DNA of 64,000 nucleotides from Gracilibacillus salitolerans (GCF_009650095.1 NZ_CP045915.1:2046001-2110000); one strand, 5' to 3'; shown: positions 54,303-63,966, counted from the first letter of the stretch. Translations and numbers: made by a program. The notes: a model not told the origin generated them from the sequence alone.

Positions 54303-54369
54303 ATAATATATAAAAAGCTCTTTGCTTTTTAATATAAATAATACATTAAATTTTAGGAGGATGAAACGA

Positions 54370-55493
54370 ATGAATGTATGGTAACCAAATAGTCCGCTGG
54401 GAGGATTACCATTTATTAAGGACGCTAGATCTTTAAGAGAATCAAGTTATGATCGATAAGGAGGTAATAGGGATTTCCAGGTGGTTCCAGCAGGGGATTC
54501 TTATGAAGTTTGTGATTTGAAAGGACCTGGAATGATTAAGCATATTTGGATGACAAAATGATGTTATGCACCTCAATATTTAAGAAAAGTAGAAATAGAG
54601 ATGTATAGGGATAACGAAGAGAATCCAAGTGTTAGAGTTCTTTTAGAAGATTTTTTTTGGATCGGCCATGGAGTTAGTAAACATTTTGTGTCTTTGCCAA
54701 TAAATATGGTATCTGGTGAAAAAAGAGGACCAAAAGGGCCATTCGCAGCAGCGATGAATAGTTACTTTCCAATGCCGTTTAATGAAAGAGCTGTGATTAA
54801 AATAATTACTGAGAGTGAAGAAGAAATTAAAAATTTATTTTATTATATTGATGAACAATATGAAGATACAGACTCTTTACCTGCTGACATGGGTACATGT
54901 CACGCAAGTTGGAATCGAGAGAATCCTACTCAAAAAGTTGAATACGAAACTGATGTTAAAGATCCAGCACCTTGGGATTTACCAGGTAAAAATCTAGATG
55001 GGTTAGAGAACTATGTGATTCTAGACGCTGAAGGAAAAGGTCATTTTGTTGATTGTGTGTTAAATATTGATAACTTTAATGCTTCCAATCAAGAGTATAC
55101 ATGGCCAGGTGAAGGTGATGATATGTTCTTTATTGATGGCGAGGTATGGCCATCATCTTTACATGGAACTGGAACTGAGGATTATTTCAATGCTGCATGA
55201 GGCTTTCCGAGTGGAGAGTATGATGGACCTTATCACGGTATCTTACTAGGAAGTGATGTATAAGAGCATTTTGGTAAGTGGAGCTTATACAGTTTCATAT
55301 TGAAGATCCTATTAGATTTACAAAATCTATTAAAGCTACAATTGAACATGGTCATGCAAATGATCAAAGTAATGATTTTTCATGTGTAGCTTATTGGTAT
55401 CAAATTGAACCTCATAAAAGGTTAAAACCACTTCCGAAAGTCGAGGATCGTTTGCCTAGAAGATGGCCTGAACATGGGCTTTGGGATAAATAG
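54370..55493 (+). pseudogene. GH172 (DUF2961) alpha-fructofuranosidase/difructose-anhydride-type gene, multiply broken
   Basis: After AGGAGG, ATG 54370 starts a frame that reads as a DUF2961/GH172 protein: PLGGLPFIKDARSLRESSYD, GGNRDFQVVPAGDSYEVCDL, GPGMIKHIWMT, NPSVRVLLEDFFWIGHG, GTEDYFNAA, GFPSGEYDGPYHG, IEPHKRLKPLPKVEDRLPRR. Five in-frame stops interrupt it (TAA 54382, TAA 54457, TGA 54559, TGA 55198, TAA 55261), and a base is missing near 55290. GH172 includes enzymes that make and hydrolyse difructose dianhydride I (alpha-D-fructofuranosidase) and alpha-arabinofuranosidases. Its place before a fructan importer favours the former. The mixture of stop codons excludes a recoded sense codon. 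Confidence 0.85.
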
Positions 55494-55545
55494 AAGATAG
55501 GAAGTCAAATAATAAAATAAACATATTTTGCGGGAGGTTTATTAT

Positions 55546-56904
55546 ATGAATAAGAAATTATTATTTTTAATAGCTTTATTATTTATTGGGTTGTTGTTAT
55601 CAGCATGTGGAGATGATAACGATAGTACATCAAATGAAAACGCTGACGGAGATGGAAACAGTGATAATGAAGTTGTAGAGGAAAATAACGAAGATAATAC
55701 ATTGACAGTACTAGTTGAAGGTGGAAGTCCTGCAGAGACAGTTGCCGAAGAAACACGTGATTCTTTTAAAGAAGAGACTGGTTATGAAGTGGTAATCGAA
55801 TCTGTACCATATACAGGTGTGTATGATCGAATGAGAACAGAATTAACAACAGGTGCAGGCGCTTTTGATGTTGCAACCATTGATACAATTTGGCTCCCAG
55901 CACTTTATGAAGGATTAGAACCTATTCAAGACATCGTAACGGAGGAAATAAGCGAAGATCTATTTCCGGGTTTAATTGATGGTGCAACGATTGAAGACAA
56001 TGTTTACGGATTGCCGACATGGACAAATTCAAAAATTTTATTATATAGGAAAGATCTATTTGAAGACGAAAACAATAAAAGTACTTTTGAAAATGAGTTT
56101 GGGTATGAATTAGCACCACCAGATGACTGGGAACAATACAAAGATATAGCAAGCTTCTTTGGCAATAATGAAGATTTTCCAGAGCTTTACGGAACAACTG
56201 TTTTTGGTGCGAGTTCAGGTGATTCAGTAGCAAGTTGGTTAGACCACGTAACACAAGCTGGAGCAGATAATTTGATATTGAATGATAATGGAGAAGTGGT
56301 TGTTAATGATCAATATCATGTAGCAGCATTAAATATGTTGAATGATTTAGTTTCAACAGAGGGCCTTGTTCCAGAAAATACTTTGGAAACGGCTTCAGCT
56401 GAAACAGCAGAATTATTTTATAACGGAAACTTAGCGATGATGTTAGCGTGGGGTCACTTCTATGTTCCAGCAAATGATCCGAATACCTCAGATGTAGCTG
56501 GAAAGGTTGGCGTTGCTCCAATGATTGCGGGTGAGGAAGGAATTGGTGTTGTACCGGGACCTTGGTATCAAGTAATTCCATCTTCATCTAACAAAAAAGA
56601 TATGGCTAAAGAGTATTTAGAGTTTATGTATGAGGAAAATGAATTATATGCAGATGCATTAGGAGTAGCAGCGAGACAATCCGTGTTTGAAGAGTATGGA
56701 CAACAAGAAACATATTCTCATTTAACACCATTGGCTACAACATTGAACGGTGAACAGACTCAAAATCGTCCATCCACAGATAAATGGCAAGAAATCGAAA
56801 GTGAAGCCTTAATACCAGCAGTACAAAAAGCATTAGGAGGCCAAATCACTGCTCAAGAAGCTTTAGATGAAGCTAAAGAAGTGATTGAAGGTATAGTAAA
56901 TTAA
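55546..56904 (+). CDS. Sugar ABC transporter solute-binding lipoprotein
   Basis: 452 residues from ATG 55546 (GGGAGG upstream; the TTG at 55528 lacks a site). Lipobox LLSACG, an Asp/Asn/Glu-rich linker (about 22-50), then an SBP_bac_1 fold (TLTVLVEGGSPAETVAEETR, FDVATIDTIWLPALYEG, GLPTWTNSKILLYRKDLF, GVVPGPWYQVIPSSSNKKDM). It captures an oligosaccharide outside and hands it to the two following permeases. A hairpin after the stop probably lets this gene be expressed more than the permeases. The specific ligand is inferred from the neighbours (difructose anhydride or fructo-oligosaccharide). Confidence 0.92.
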   Translation: MNKKLLFLIALLFIGLLLSACGDDNDSTSNENADGDGNSDNEVVEENNEDNTLTVLVEGGSPAETVAEETRDSFKEETGYEVVIESVPYTGVYDRMRTELTTGAGAFDVATIDTIWLPALYEGLEPIQDIVTEEISEDLFPGLIDGATIEDNVYGLPTWTNSKILLYRKDLFEDENNKSTFENEFGYELAPPDDWEQYKDIASFFGNNEDFPELYGTTVFGASSGDSVASWLDHVTQAGADNLILNDNGEVVVNDQYHVAALNMLNDLVSTEGLVPENTLETASAETAELFYNGNLAMMLAWGHFYVPANDPNTSDVAGKVGVAPMIAGEEGIGVVPGPWYQVIPSSSNKKDMAKEYLEFMYEENELYADALGVAARQSVFEEYGQQETYSHLTPLATTLNGEQTQNRPSTDKWQEIESEALIPAVQKALGGQITAQEALDEAKEVIEGIVN

Positions 56905-56915
56905 ACAAAAAGGTG

Positions 56916-56946
56916 AAAAGGGATAGGTTAAATTCCTATCCTTTTC
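56916..56946 (+). terminator. Partial terminator between binding protein and permease genes
   Basis: AAAAGGGATAGG, TTAAATT, CCTATCCTTTT. Such hairpins attenuate read-through so that the binding protein is made in excess. Confidence 0.78.
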
Positions 56947-56979
56947 TCAATCATATCATTGTCAAAGGGGAGTGATTAT

Positions 56980-57861
56980 ATGACAAAAGAATCAAAAATA
57001 TCCTTTTTATTCTTCGCGCCAGCAGGAATTTTCATGCTTATTTTTTTATTTTTCCCTGTAATGCTTTTAATTAAAGATAGTTTCTTTCAAGTAGATATGA
57101 TCTCACAAGATTCTGGAACATTTGTAGGTATGAGTAATTATATAGAATCTATTAAATCTGATCGTTTTTTGGGGGCAACAACTAACACTCTGATTTATGT
57201 TGTTGTTGCAGTAAGTGTCGAACTATTGTTGGGATTATTTTTCGCTATGTTATTAAATACTGGCTTTAAAGGGCATGGTTTTGTAAGAACAATTTTGTTG
57301 AGCCCATTAATGATTGCACCATTAGTTTCAGGTTTGATATGGAAATTTATGTTAAATAGTCAATTTGGCATTGTTAATCAATTATTGTATGACTTTAATA
57401 TCACTTCGAGTAGAAATGCTATTCAATGGCTCTCAGATGATAGGACTGCATTATTATCGACCATCATTGCCGATATATGGTTGACTACACCATTTATGAT
57501 GCTAGTACTACTCGCGGGTTTACAAGGAATTCCAGTTACGTTGTATGAATCAGCAAAAATTGATGGCGCAAATAAAATCAAAACATTTTTTTATATTACA
57601 TTACCATCTTTACTTCCAGTAATGGTTGTAGCGATTTTAATAAGAACTGTAGATGCAGCTAGAACATTTGATATTGTTTGGGTTTTAACACAAGGCGGAC
57701 CTGCTAATTCTTCAGAAGTGTTAAGTACCTACATGTATAAAACATTAACTAGGTATGGTGAGGTTGGTGAATCTAGCGCAATGGCAGTGCTGTTTATCAT
57801 TCTTCTATTGTTACTTAGCTCTTATTTCCTTGTAAGTATGTTTAAAGCAAACAAAAAATAG
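56980..57861 (+). CDS. Sugar ABC transporter permease 1 (MalF/UgpA type)
   Basis: 293 residues with six membrane spans. The EAA loop that contacts the ATPase is visible as YESAKIDGANKIKTFFYITLP (about residues 190-210). Start ATG 56980 after AAAGGGGA; the TTG at 56959 lies before that site. No ATPase gene is in the cluster, so a shared MsmX-like ATPase encoded elsewhere must energise it, as is usual for such importers in Bacillus. Confidence 0.92.
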   Translation: MTKESKISFLFFAPAGIFMLIFLFFPVMLLIKDSFFQVDMISQDSGTFVGMSNYIESIKSDRFLGATTNTLIYVVVAVSVELLLGLFFAMLLNTGFKGHGFVRTILLSPLMIAPLVSGLIWKFMLNSQFGIVNQLLYDFNITSSRNAIQWLSDDRTALLSTIIADIWLTTPFMMLVLLAGLQGIPVTLYESAKIDGANKIKTFFYITLPSLLPVMVVAILIRTVDAARTFDIVWVLTQGGPANSSEVLSTYMYKTLTRYGEVGESSAMAVLFIILLLLLSSYFLVSMFKANKK

Positions 57862-57875
57862 AGAGGAGATGTAAA

Positions 57876-58748
57876 ATGGAATCTTTAAGTAATACAACTC
57901 AAGAAAAAAAATCACTGTTTCAGTGGATTAGGAAATATAATAAACAGTTTATAGGTTTTATCACAACCATACTAGCACTGTTGTTTATAAGTCCGTATAT
58001 ATATATTATTTTTACATCTATTAAACCATCTTCAGAAGCAATAAGTAATTCTCCAACTTTTTTCCCAAGAGAATTTTCTATAGAGAATTACGTTTCTATG
58101 TTTGATCAGATGCCAATCTTAAGTTACTTTTTTAATAGTTTTATTACAGCTTTTATTAGTACGGTTTTGTCTGTTTTCTTAGGTGCATTAGCAGCATATG
58201 GGTTAGCGAGATTTTCATCGAAGTTAGGAAATGTTTTTCTTTTAATCACTTTATGTATTCGCATGATACCTATGATAAGTATTGCGATTCCAATGTATAT
58301 TATTATTAATTCAATGGGATTAATTGATACTCATGCCGCATTAATTATCACCTATACAAGCATAAATGTTCCTTTTGCAATTTGGTTAATGATGGGGTTT
58401 TTTAATAATATTCCGAAAGAATTTGATGAAGCGGCAAGAATAGATGGATGCAATATTTTTACATCTTTTTTAAAAGTAATATTACCAGTATCTTTACCGG
58501 GTTTGGCCACTACCTCAATATTTTGCTTTATGCTGGCATGGAATGACTTTTTATTTGCTTTATTATTAACTAGTACAAATGCTAAAACAGCTACTGTTGG
58601 AATTTCTGAATTTTTAACAGCATATAACTTAGATTTGGGTCCCATGACAGCTGCAGCGGTTAGTTTTAGTTTACCAGTAATGATATTTTCCATACTAGTT
58701 CAAAGATATATTGTTAGTGGAATGACATTAGGGTCTGTTAAAGGATAG
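57876..58748 (+). CDS. Sugar ABC transporter permease 2 (MalG/UgpE type)
   Basis: 290 residues, six membrane spans, EAA loop FDEAARIDGCNIFTSFLKVI in the second half. AGAGGAGAT precedes the ATG, 14 bases after permease 1. Partner of permease 1 in one channel. Followed by the GH32 gene after 38 bases, so the imported sugar is probably its substrate. Confidence 0.92.
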   Translation: MESLSNTTQEKKSLFQWIRKYNKQFIGFITTILALLFISPYIYIIFTSIKPSSEAISNSPTFFPREFSIENYVSMFDQMPILSYFFNSFITAFISTVLSVFLGALAAYGLARFSSKLGNVFLLITLCIRMIPMISIAIPMYIIINSMGLIDTHAALIITYTSINVPFAIWLMMGFFNNIPKEFDEAARIDGCNIFTSFLKVILPVSLPGLATTSIFCFMLAWNDFLFALLLTSTNAKTATVGISEFLTAYNLDLGPMTAAAVSFSLPVMIFSILVQRYIVSGMTLGSVKG

Positions 58749-58786
58749 AAAATTTATTTTTACATCAAAGTAAAGGGGACAACTTT

Positions 58787-60259
58787 ATGACACAAAATCA
58801 TAGTGAACAAGTTATTCAAGCAACTAATTATATAAAGAAACAGGAAAAAAAAGTAGGAAATACTAAATATCGATTAAATTATCACATGATGCCACCCGTT
58901 GGTTGGATGAACGATCCGAATGGATTTATCCAATATAATGGCGAATATCATTTATTTTATCAACACTACCCTTATGCTACAAAGTGGGGACCGATGCATT
59001 GGGGGCATGCAAAAAGTAAAGATTTAGTGAATTGGGAACATCTGTCCGTGGCATTAGCACCTTCTGAATTTTACGATAATGGTACAATGGATGACCATGG
59101 TTGCTTCTCAGGTAGTGCTTTCGAAAAAGATAATGAATTGTACTTATTTTATACAGGTCATTCTATTGAACGTGATCCTATGCAAGTCCAGTGTATAGCT
59201 AAAAGTATGGATGGTATAAATTTCATCAAAGAAAATCGAAATCCTGTAATTGACCATTTTCCAAAAGATGGTTCAAAAGATTTTCGTGATCCTAAGGTTT
59301 GGCAATATGATAATCAATATTATATGGTAGTAGGTTCTAAAAAAGATGGGAAAGGAAAGGCTCTCTTTTATCAATCATCCAATTTAATAAATTGGAAATA
59401 TAGGGGAGTAGTGGCCGAAAGTAATGGCAAACAAGGAGATATGTGGGAATGTCCAGATCTATTTCCATTAGAAAAAGAACATGCTCTTATATTGTCACCG
59501 ATGTATGGGGAGAAAAATGAAAAACCTATTATTATTTTTGGTGAGATGAATTACAAAGATGCAAAATTTTCCCAAGAAAGAAGTATACTCTTGGATTATG
59601 GTCATGATTTTTATGCACCCCAGACATTGAAAGATGAAAAAGGAAGACGAATTATGATTGGGTGGATGGACATGTGGTTTTCAAAACGACCATCTGAGGA
59701 AGATGGTTGGATTGGAGCTATGACCATGCCTAGAGAATTAACCTATAATAATAACGGGATTTTTATACAGCAACCAATTGAAGAATTAAAAGCCTTAAGA
59801 AATAATCATCATCACATTGAGGGTTTTGAAATACATGGAGTGCACAGATTTCCCAAGTTAGATGGAATTGCAACTGAGTTATGCATTGACTTTGATATAG
59901 TTAATTCAGATTCACCTGTATTTGGTCTTCATTTAAGATGCTCTACAGATAGATCAGAAAAAACAATTATAAAAGTAGATACGATTAATAAAGAAATTAT
60001 AGTGGACCTAACATCAGCAGGTGAAGGAAAAAGTGGAGTTTACAAGGCACCATATAATTCTAAAACTGATGGAAAATTGAACTTAAGAATATTCCTTGAT
60101 ACTACATCAATGGAGTTATTTGTGAATCATGGTGAGCAAGTTATAACAAACAGGATATATCCTCACTCTTCTAGTAACGAAGTAGATTTATTTGCTGAAG
60201 GGGGAAAAGCAAGAGTATTAAAGGCAGATAAATGGTCTTTAAGATCAGTATGGAAATAA
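58787..60259 (+). CDS. Cytoplasmic GH32 beta-fructosidase
   Basis: 490-residue GH32 enzyme: five-bladed propeller (about 30-340) and C-terminal beta-sandwich (about 350-490). Nucleophile Asp43 in WMNDPNG, transition-state stabiliser Asp168 in FRDPK, acid/base Glu221 in WECPDLF. There is no signal peptide, so it acts inside the cell on imported beta-fructosides such as inulobiose, kestose or sucrose (levanase/fructan beta-fructosidase/sucrose hydrolase type). AAAGGGGA precedes the ATG. In the proposed pathway it splits the inulobiose released by the GH91 enzyme. Confidence 0.93.
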   Translation: MTQNHSEQVIQATNYIKKQEKKVGNTKYRLNYHMMPPVGWMNDPNGFIQYNGEYHLFYQHYPYATKWGPMHWGHAKSKDLVNWEHLSVALAPSEFYDNGTMDDHGCFSGSAFEKDNELYLFYTGHSIERDPMQVQCIAKSMDGINFIKENRNPVIDHFPKDGSKDFRDPKVWQYDNQYYMVVGSKKDGKGKALFYQSSNLINWKYRGVVAESNGKQGDMWECPDLFPLEKEHALILSPMYGEKNEKPIIIFGEMNYKDAKFSQERSILLDYGHDFYAPQTLKDEKGRRIMIGWMDMWFSKRPSEEDGWIGAMTMPRELTYNNNGIFIQQPIEELKALRNNHHHIEGFEIHGVHRFPKLDGIATELCIDFDIVNSDSPVFGLHLRCSTDRSEKTIIKVDTINKEIIVDLTSAGEGKSGVYKAPYNSKTDGKLNLRIFLDTTSMELFVNHGEQVITNRIYPHSSSNEVDLFAEGGKARVLKADKWSLRSVWK

Positions 60260-60276
60260 TAGAGGAGGAGTTGAAT

Positions 60277-60435
60277 TGTATTATGGTGCTATAGGTGGTG
60301 GGCCCGCTTTCGAAGTAGCAAATGAAACAGCAAAGGAATTTGAAGAGGCCACAGGCTATTTTAGCAGTACTTCTGGTAAAGTTCTCAGTAAATAGATTCT
60401 TGAAAAAGGGAAAGCGCCAGATTATTTTTTATAGT
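60277..60435 (+). pseudogene. Unidentified gene remnant after GH32
   Basis: Starts after AGAGGAGG: LYYGAIGGGPAFEVANETAK, EFEEATGYFSSTSGKVLSK, stop, then ILEKGKAPDYFL, stop. The pattern A..EFEEATG...SSGK...KAPDYF is reminiscent of the start of a ModA-like solute-binding protein, but the match is weak. Very short, no function possible. Confidence 0.35.
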
Positions 60436-60513
60436 GAGGATCCGAATACGTTAAAACGGGTCTTTGTGAATAAACTGAGGACTTAGGTCTTAACATGGAC
60501 GGTGTGTTAAGAA

Positions 60514-61480
60514 ATGGCAAATATTAAGGATGTTGCAAAGATGGCAAGAGTGTCGACCAATACGGTATCGAGATATTTGAATGATAAAGGCTATATCTCG
60601 GAAAAGACTCGTACGACCATTCAACAAGCGATTGATGAATTGAATTGTATTCCCAATCAAGTGGCTAGAAATCTCTTCAAAAATAAAACAAATCTCGTTG
60701 GGCTAGTGATACCGGACGTGAAACATCCCTTCTTTTCTACTATGGCTTCTTACATAGAAAATGAATTGGGCAAAAGAAACTTAAAAATGATTTTATGTAA
60801 TACAGTCAATTCGAGTGAAAAAAAAGGGATACATCAAGATGCTTCAGGAAAATAAGGTGGATGGAATTATTATCGGTAGCCACTCCTTGGACATTGATTA
60901 TTCGAGTATCAAGGCACCGATTGTTTGTCTAGACAGATACCTCGATCCAACGATTCCTATTGTTACAGTCAATCATGAGAAAGGGGGAGCCTTGTCTGCA
61001 AATTATCTGATTGAATCTGGCTGTAAGAACGTGCTACAGATTGTTGGTTATTCTCAAGTAGATTCGCCTTCCAATAATCGTTATAGTGCTTTCGATAGAG
61101 TGATGGCAAAGCATAGTATTCCGTGTAAGACTTATGAATTGAGCTGGAATCAGTTTGATTTTGATAGTTATTTGCAGGTTGCGAAAGAATTACAGGAGAA
61201 GTATCCGGATATTGATGGTGTTTTCTCTGTTGATTTAGTAGCAATCGCCTTCTTAAAGTAAGCAATGAAACAAGGAATAAATGTTCCAGAAGAATTGCGA
61301 CTTGTTGGGTATAATGGTTCTTTTGTTTCTCACATGACGTATCCTTCATTCCCAAGTGTTGTACAACCTTATGAAGGATTGGCGCAACAAGCCGTTAGCG
61401 TATTGTATCAACTGATGAATAGGGGAACATTAGACAAGTTAACATATGAACTGGATGTTTATATGAATGAAAAAAAGTAA
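60514..61480 (+). pseudogene. Second LacI-family (ScrR-like) regulator, frameshifted and stopped
   Basis: MANIKDVAKMARVSTNTVSR begins a normal LacI HTH. At the A8 run near 60824 the frame breaks (NSSEKKG | KKKGYIKMLQENKVDGII), and at 61258 a TAA interrupts VAIAFLK | AMKQGINVPEELRLVGYNG. The rest reads to a natural end (YELDVYMNEKK). The domain pattern resembles sucrose/fructose-operon repressors (ScrR). With two lesions it is probably dead; the homopolymer site alone could be a sequencing error, the TAA less so. Confidence 0.82.
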
Positions 61481-61533
61481 CGCTCTTAGAGGAGTTTCGT
61501 AGTAGTGAGTGAAAGAAAACGAGCAAAGTTATA

Positions 61534-62409
61534 ATGACGGAGAAATTATTAGGCTCGATTGAGGCAGGAGGGACGAAGTTTGTTGTTGCCGTGGCGGGTG
61601 TCGATTTCAATGTGAAGGAAATAAAACAGTTTCCAACGACAACACCGGAAGAAACGCTAGCAAAGGTGATCAATTTCTTTAAACAATTTGAGGTAGCGTC
61701 TATTGGCATTGGTTCCTTTGGGCCGGTCGATGTGAACGTAGAATTGAAAACTTATGGACATGTACTGAATACCCTTAAAGCGGATTGGTCTGGATTTGAT
61801 TTCTTAGGAACCTTGAAAGTGGCCTTTGATATCCCGATGTATTTCACCACGGATGTAAATTCTTCGGCTTACGGAGAGTATACGAAGGGTTCTGCGCGCG
61901 GTGCTAATTCGGTGGTTTATTTCACGCTTGGTACGGGTGTCGGTGGTGGCGCTCTCCAAGATGGGCAGTTTATCAGCGGAATCGCCCACGCTGAAATGGG
62001 TCATGCGACGGTTATCGCGCACCCTGAAGATGCGTATGCTTGAGGTTGTCCTTTCCACAGCAATCATTGCTTTGAAGGACTTGCTGCTGGTCCAACACTA
62101 GAAGGGCGCACGGGGATTAAAGGAGAAAAACTCCCTCGAAATCACAAGGTCTTTGATTTTATCTCCTACTATGCAGGACAAATTGCCTTCAATACCTTCG
62201 TGAACATGGCACCAGAGAAAATTGTTTTCGGGGGTTCTGTCCTCCAAGAGTCGGATATGCCAAAGGTTCGCGAGTATTTCAAACAATTTAACAATGACTA
62301 CGTTGCCACGCCAGATTTAGAAGAACTCATCGTTCGTCCAAGCATCGAAAACAACGGTTCCGCAACCATCGGCAACTTTGGATTGGCCTTGAAGGCGTTA
62401 AAAGAATAA
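61534..62409 (+). pseudogene. ROK-family fructokinase interrupted by a stop
   Basis: Reads LLGSIEAGGTKFVVAVAG (ATP site), FGPVDVN, YFTLGTGVGGGALQ, AEMGHATVIAHPEDAYA, then TGA (62041-62043), and without frame change GCPFHSNHCFEGLAAGPTLE (zinc-type Cys/His motif of ROK kinases), FGGSVLQ and a normal C-terminus. The stop is most simply a TGG-to-TGA change before GCPFH. The enzyme would phosphorylate free fructose released by GH32. The sequence is richer in GC than the importer genes, suggesting a different source. Confidence 0.85.
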
Positions 62410-62416
62410 GAAGATA

Positions 62417-62441
62417 GTCACTCCCTTCCGAGTGGCTTTTT
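62417..62441 (+). terminator. Terminator after the fructokinase relic
   Basis: GTCACTC, CCTTCC, GAGTGGCTTTTT. Confidence 0.72.
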
Positions 62442-62528
62442 CACGAATTTGTAAGGCTTTACTTCAAGCTATATCAAGGAAAAAGTAGTTTATGAACAAA
62501 CACACTAAATTGATAGGAGAATTTATTT

Positions 62529-63872
62529 ATGGCTAGTAAAAATTATTACGACGTAACAGAGTGGCCTGTCGGTAATCCTTATGAGGATATTGGTGAGGTA
62601 ATCAATAGCATTATAGCAGATATTAAAAGTAGGCAAACGGACACTGATGTGAATAAAGGCGGAAAGCCGGGTGCGGTTATCTATATTCCACCGGGAGATT
62701 ATCATCTTGGCAGTCAAGTAGTTATAGACATCAGTTATCTTAAAATTATGGGTTCTGGACACGGGTTTACATCTTCGAGTATTCGTTTTAATACTTCTGA
62801 GAATGAATGGGCGGGTTTGCATGAATTGTGGCCGGGAGGAAGTCGCATACTCGTAGATATTCCCCTAGAAGTAAATGACGAGGAATATAAAGGAGCTGCA
62901 TTTTATATTGAACGAAGTGGAAATCCTCGAATAAGTTCGGTAGAGTTTTCCGACTTTTGTATTGATGGTTTGCATTTTATTGAAGATGGTTTAGGAAAAA
63001 CAACTCCGGAAAACACATACATTAACGGGAAAACGGGTATTTATGTTGCAAGTGCTTGTGACTCATTTCGGATTACAGGCATGGGGTTTGTGTATTTAGA
63101 GCATGGAATTACTATTTATCATGCAGATGCACTGACTATACATGATAATTTCATAGCTGAATGTGGTAACTGTATAGAACTACGAGGTTGGGGACAGGCA
63201 TCAAAAATAACCGATAATTTGATAGGAGCCGGTTTTAAAGGATATTCAATTTACGCTCAAAATTTTGGTGGACTTTTGATTACAGCGAATAATGTTTTTC
63301 CACGAGGTGCGAGCAGTATCTATTTTGATGGTGTGACACGTTCCAGTATCACAAATAATAGGCTTCATTCATTTTATCCAGGAATGGTGGTATTCAGGGG
63401 GAATTGTTCGGAAAACTTGGTTTCTTCAAATCACTTTTTACGTGACCATGAACCTTGGACACCTTTTCTGGGAATAGACAATGGTTTAGATGATTTGTAT
63501 GGTCTTCTCTATATCAGTGGCAATAATAATTCTGTAATTGCTAATCACTTTTCTAAAGTAGTTAATACTCAGAACATCAAGCCGGTAGGTGCAACACCTG
63601 TAATCATACGTATTGTTTCGGGTAATGGAAATTATATTTCTAATAATCATGTTGTTGCCACGGAAGTTCATGCCAAGATAAGTGATTCTTGTTTCTCTGC
63701 GCAAGTAGACGCTTTGTTGACTACCGAAGCATCAGAGCCGCTTACCGTAACAACAGTATTGGTAGAAAAAGAATCGCTTCAAAATACGATTCTTGATTCG
63801 GGAAGTGATGCACAGGTTGTTATGGACAAGACTGTAAATGCATTCAGAGCCACTCCAACGCCAGGAGCATAA
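62529..63872 (+). CDS. GH91 inulin fructotransferase / difructose-anhydride III hydrolase type
   Basis: 447-residue right-handed beta-helix protein of the GH91 family: VTEWPVGNPYEDIGEVINSI, IYIPPGDYHLGSQVVIDISY, HGFTSSSIRFNTSENEWAGL, DALTIHDNFIAECGNCIELR, GRAS-like turn repeats and NHFLRDHEPW. GH91 enzymes either cut inulin into difructose anhydride (I or III) or hydrolyse DFA III to inulobiose. The catalytic pair, as I recall it for this family, is an Asp and a Glu 11 residues apart; here they fit Asp206 and Glu217. No signal peptide is present, so it is probably intracellular, unlike the secreted inulin-degrading enzymes. ATAGGAG precedes the ATG. Reaction direction cannot be proven from sequence. 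Confidence 0.9.
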   Translation: MASKNYYDVTEWPVGNPYEDIGEVINSIIADIKSRQTDTDVNKGGKPGAVIYIPPGDYHLGSQVVIDISYLKIMGSGHGFTSSSIRFNTSENEWAGLHELWPGGSRILVDIPLEVNDEEYKGAAFYIERSGNPRISSVEFSDFCIDGLHFIEDGLGKTTPENTYINGKTGIYVASACDSFRITGMGFVYLEHGITIYHADALTIHDNFIAECGNCIELRGWGQASKITDNLIGAGFKGYSIYAQNFGGLLITANNVFPRGASSIYFDGVTRSSITNNRLHSFYPGMVVFRGNCSENLVSSNHFLRDHEPWTPFLGIDNGLDDLYGLLYISGNNNSVIANHFSKVVNTQNIKPVGATPVIIRIVSGNGNYISNNHVVATEVHAKISDSCFSAQVDALLTTEASEPLTVTTVLVEKESLQNTILDSGSDAQVVMDKTVNAFRATPTPGA

Positions 63873-63966
63873 ATGATATATTCAACTATGTTTTTGTGGT
63901 AGTTTTTGTTCCAAAGTTTCAATTGCAAGTCGGACACTTGAATTATTTCGTTTATCATTTAATTTT

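Noticed and set aside
54370..55493. Stop-codon read-through or altered code as explanation of the GH172 frame
   Set aside because: Both TAA and TGA interrupt the frame, at positions where different residues are expected, and a frameshift is also needed; neighbouring genes use TGA and TAA as normal stops.
60277..60435. Start of an intact second binding protein
   Set aside because: Stops follow within 40 codons in every frame and the similarity is weak.
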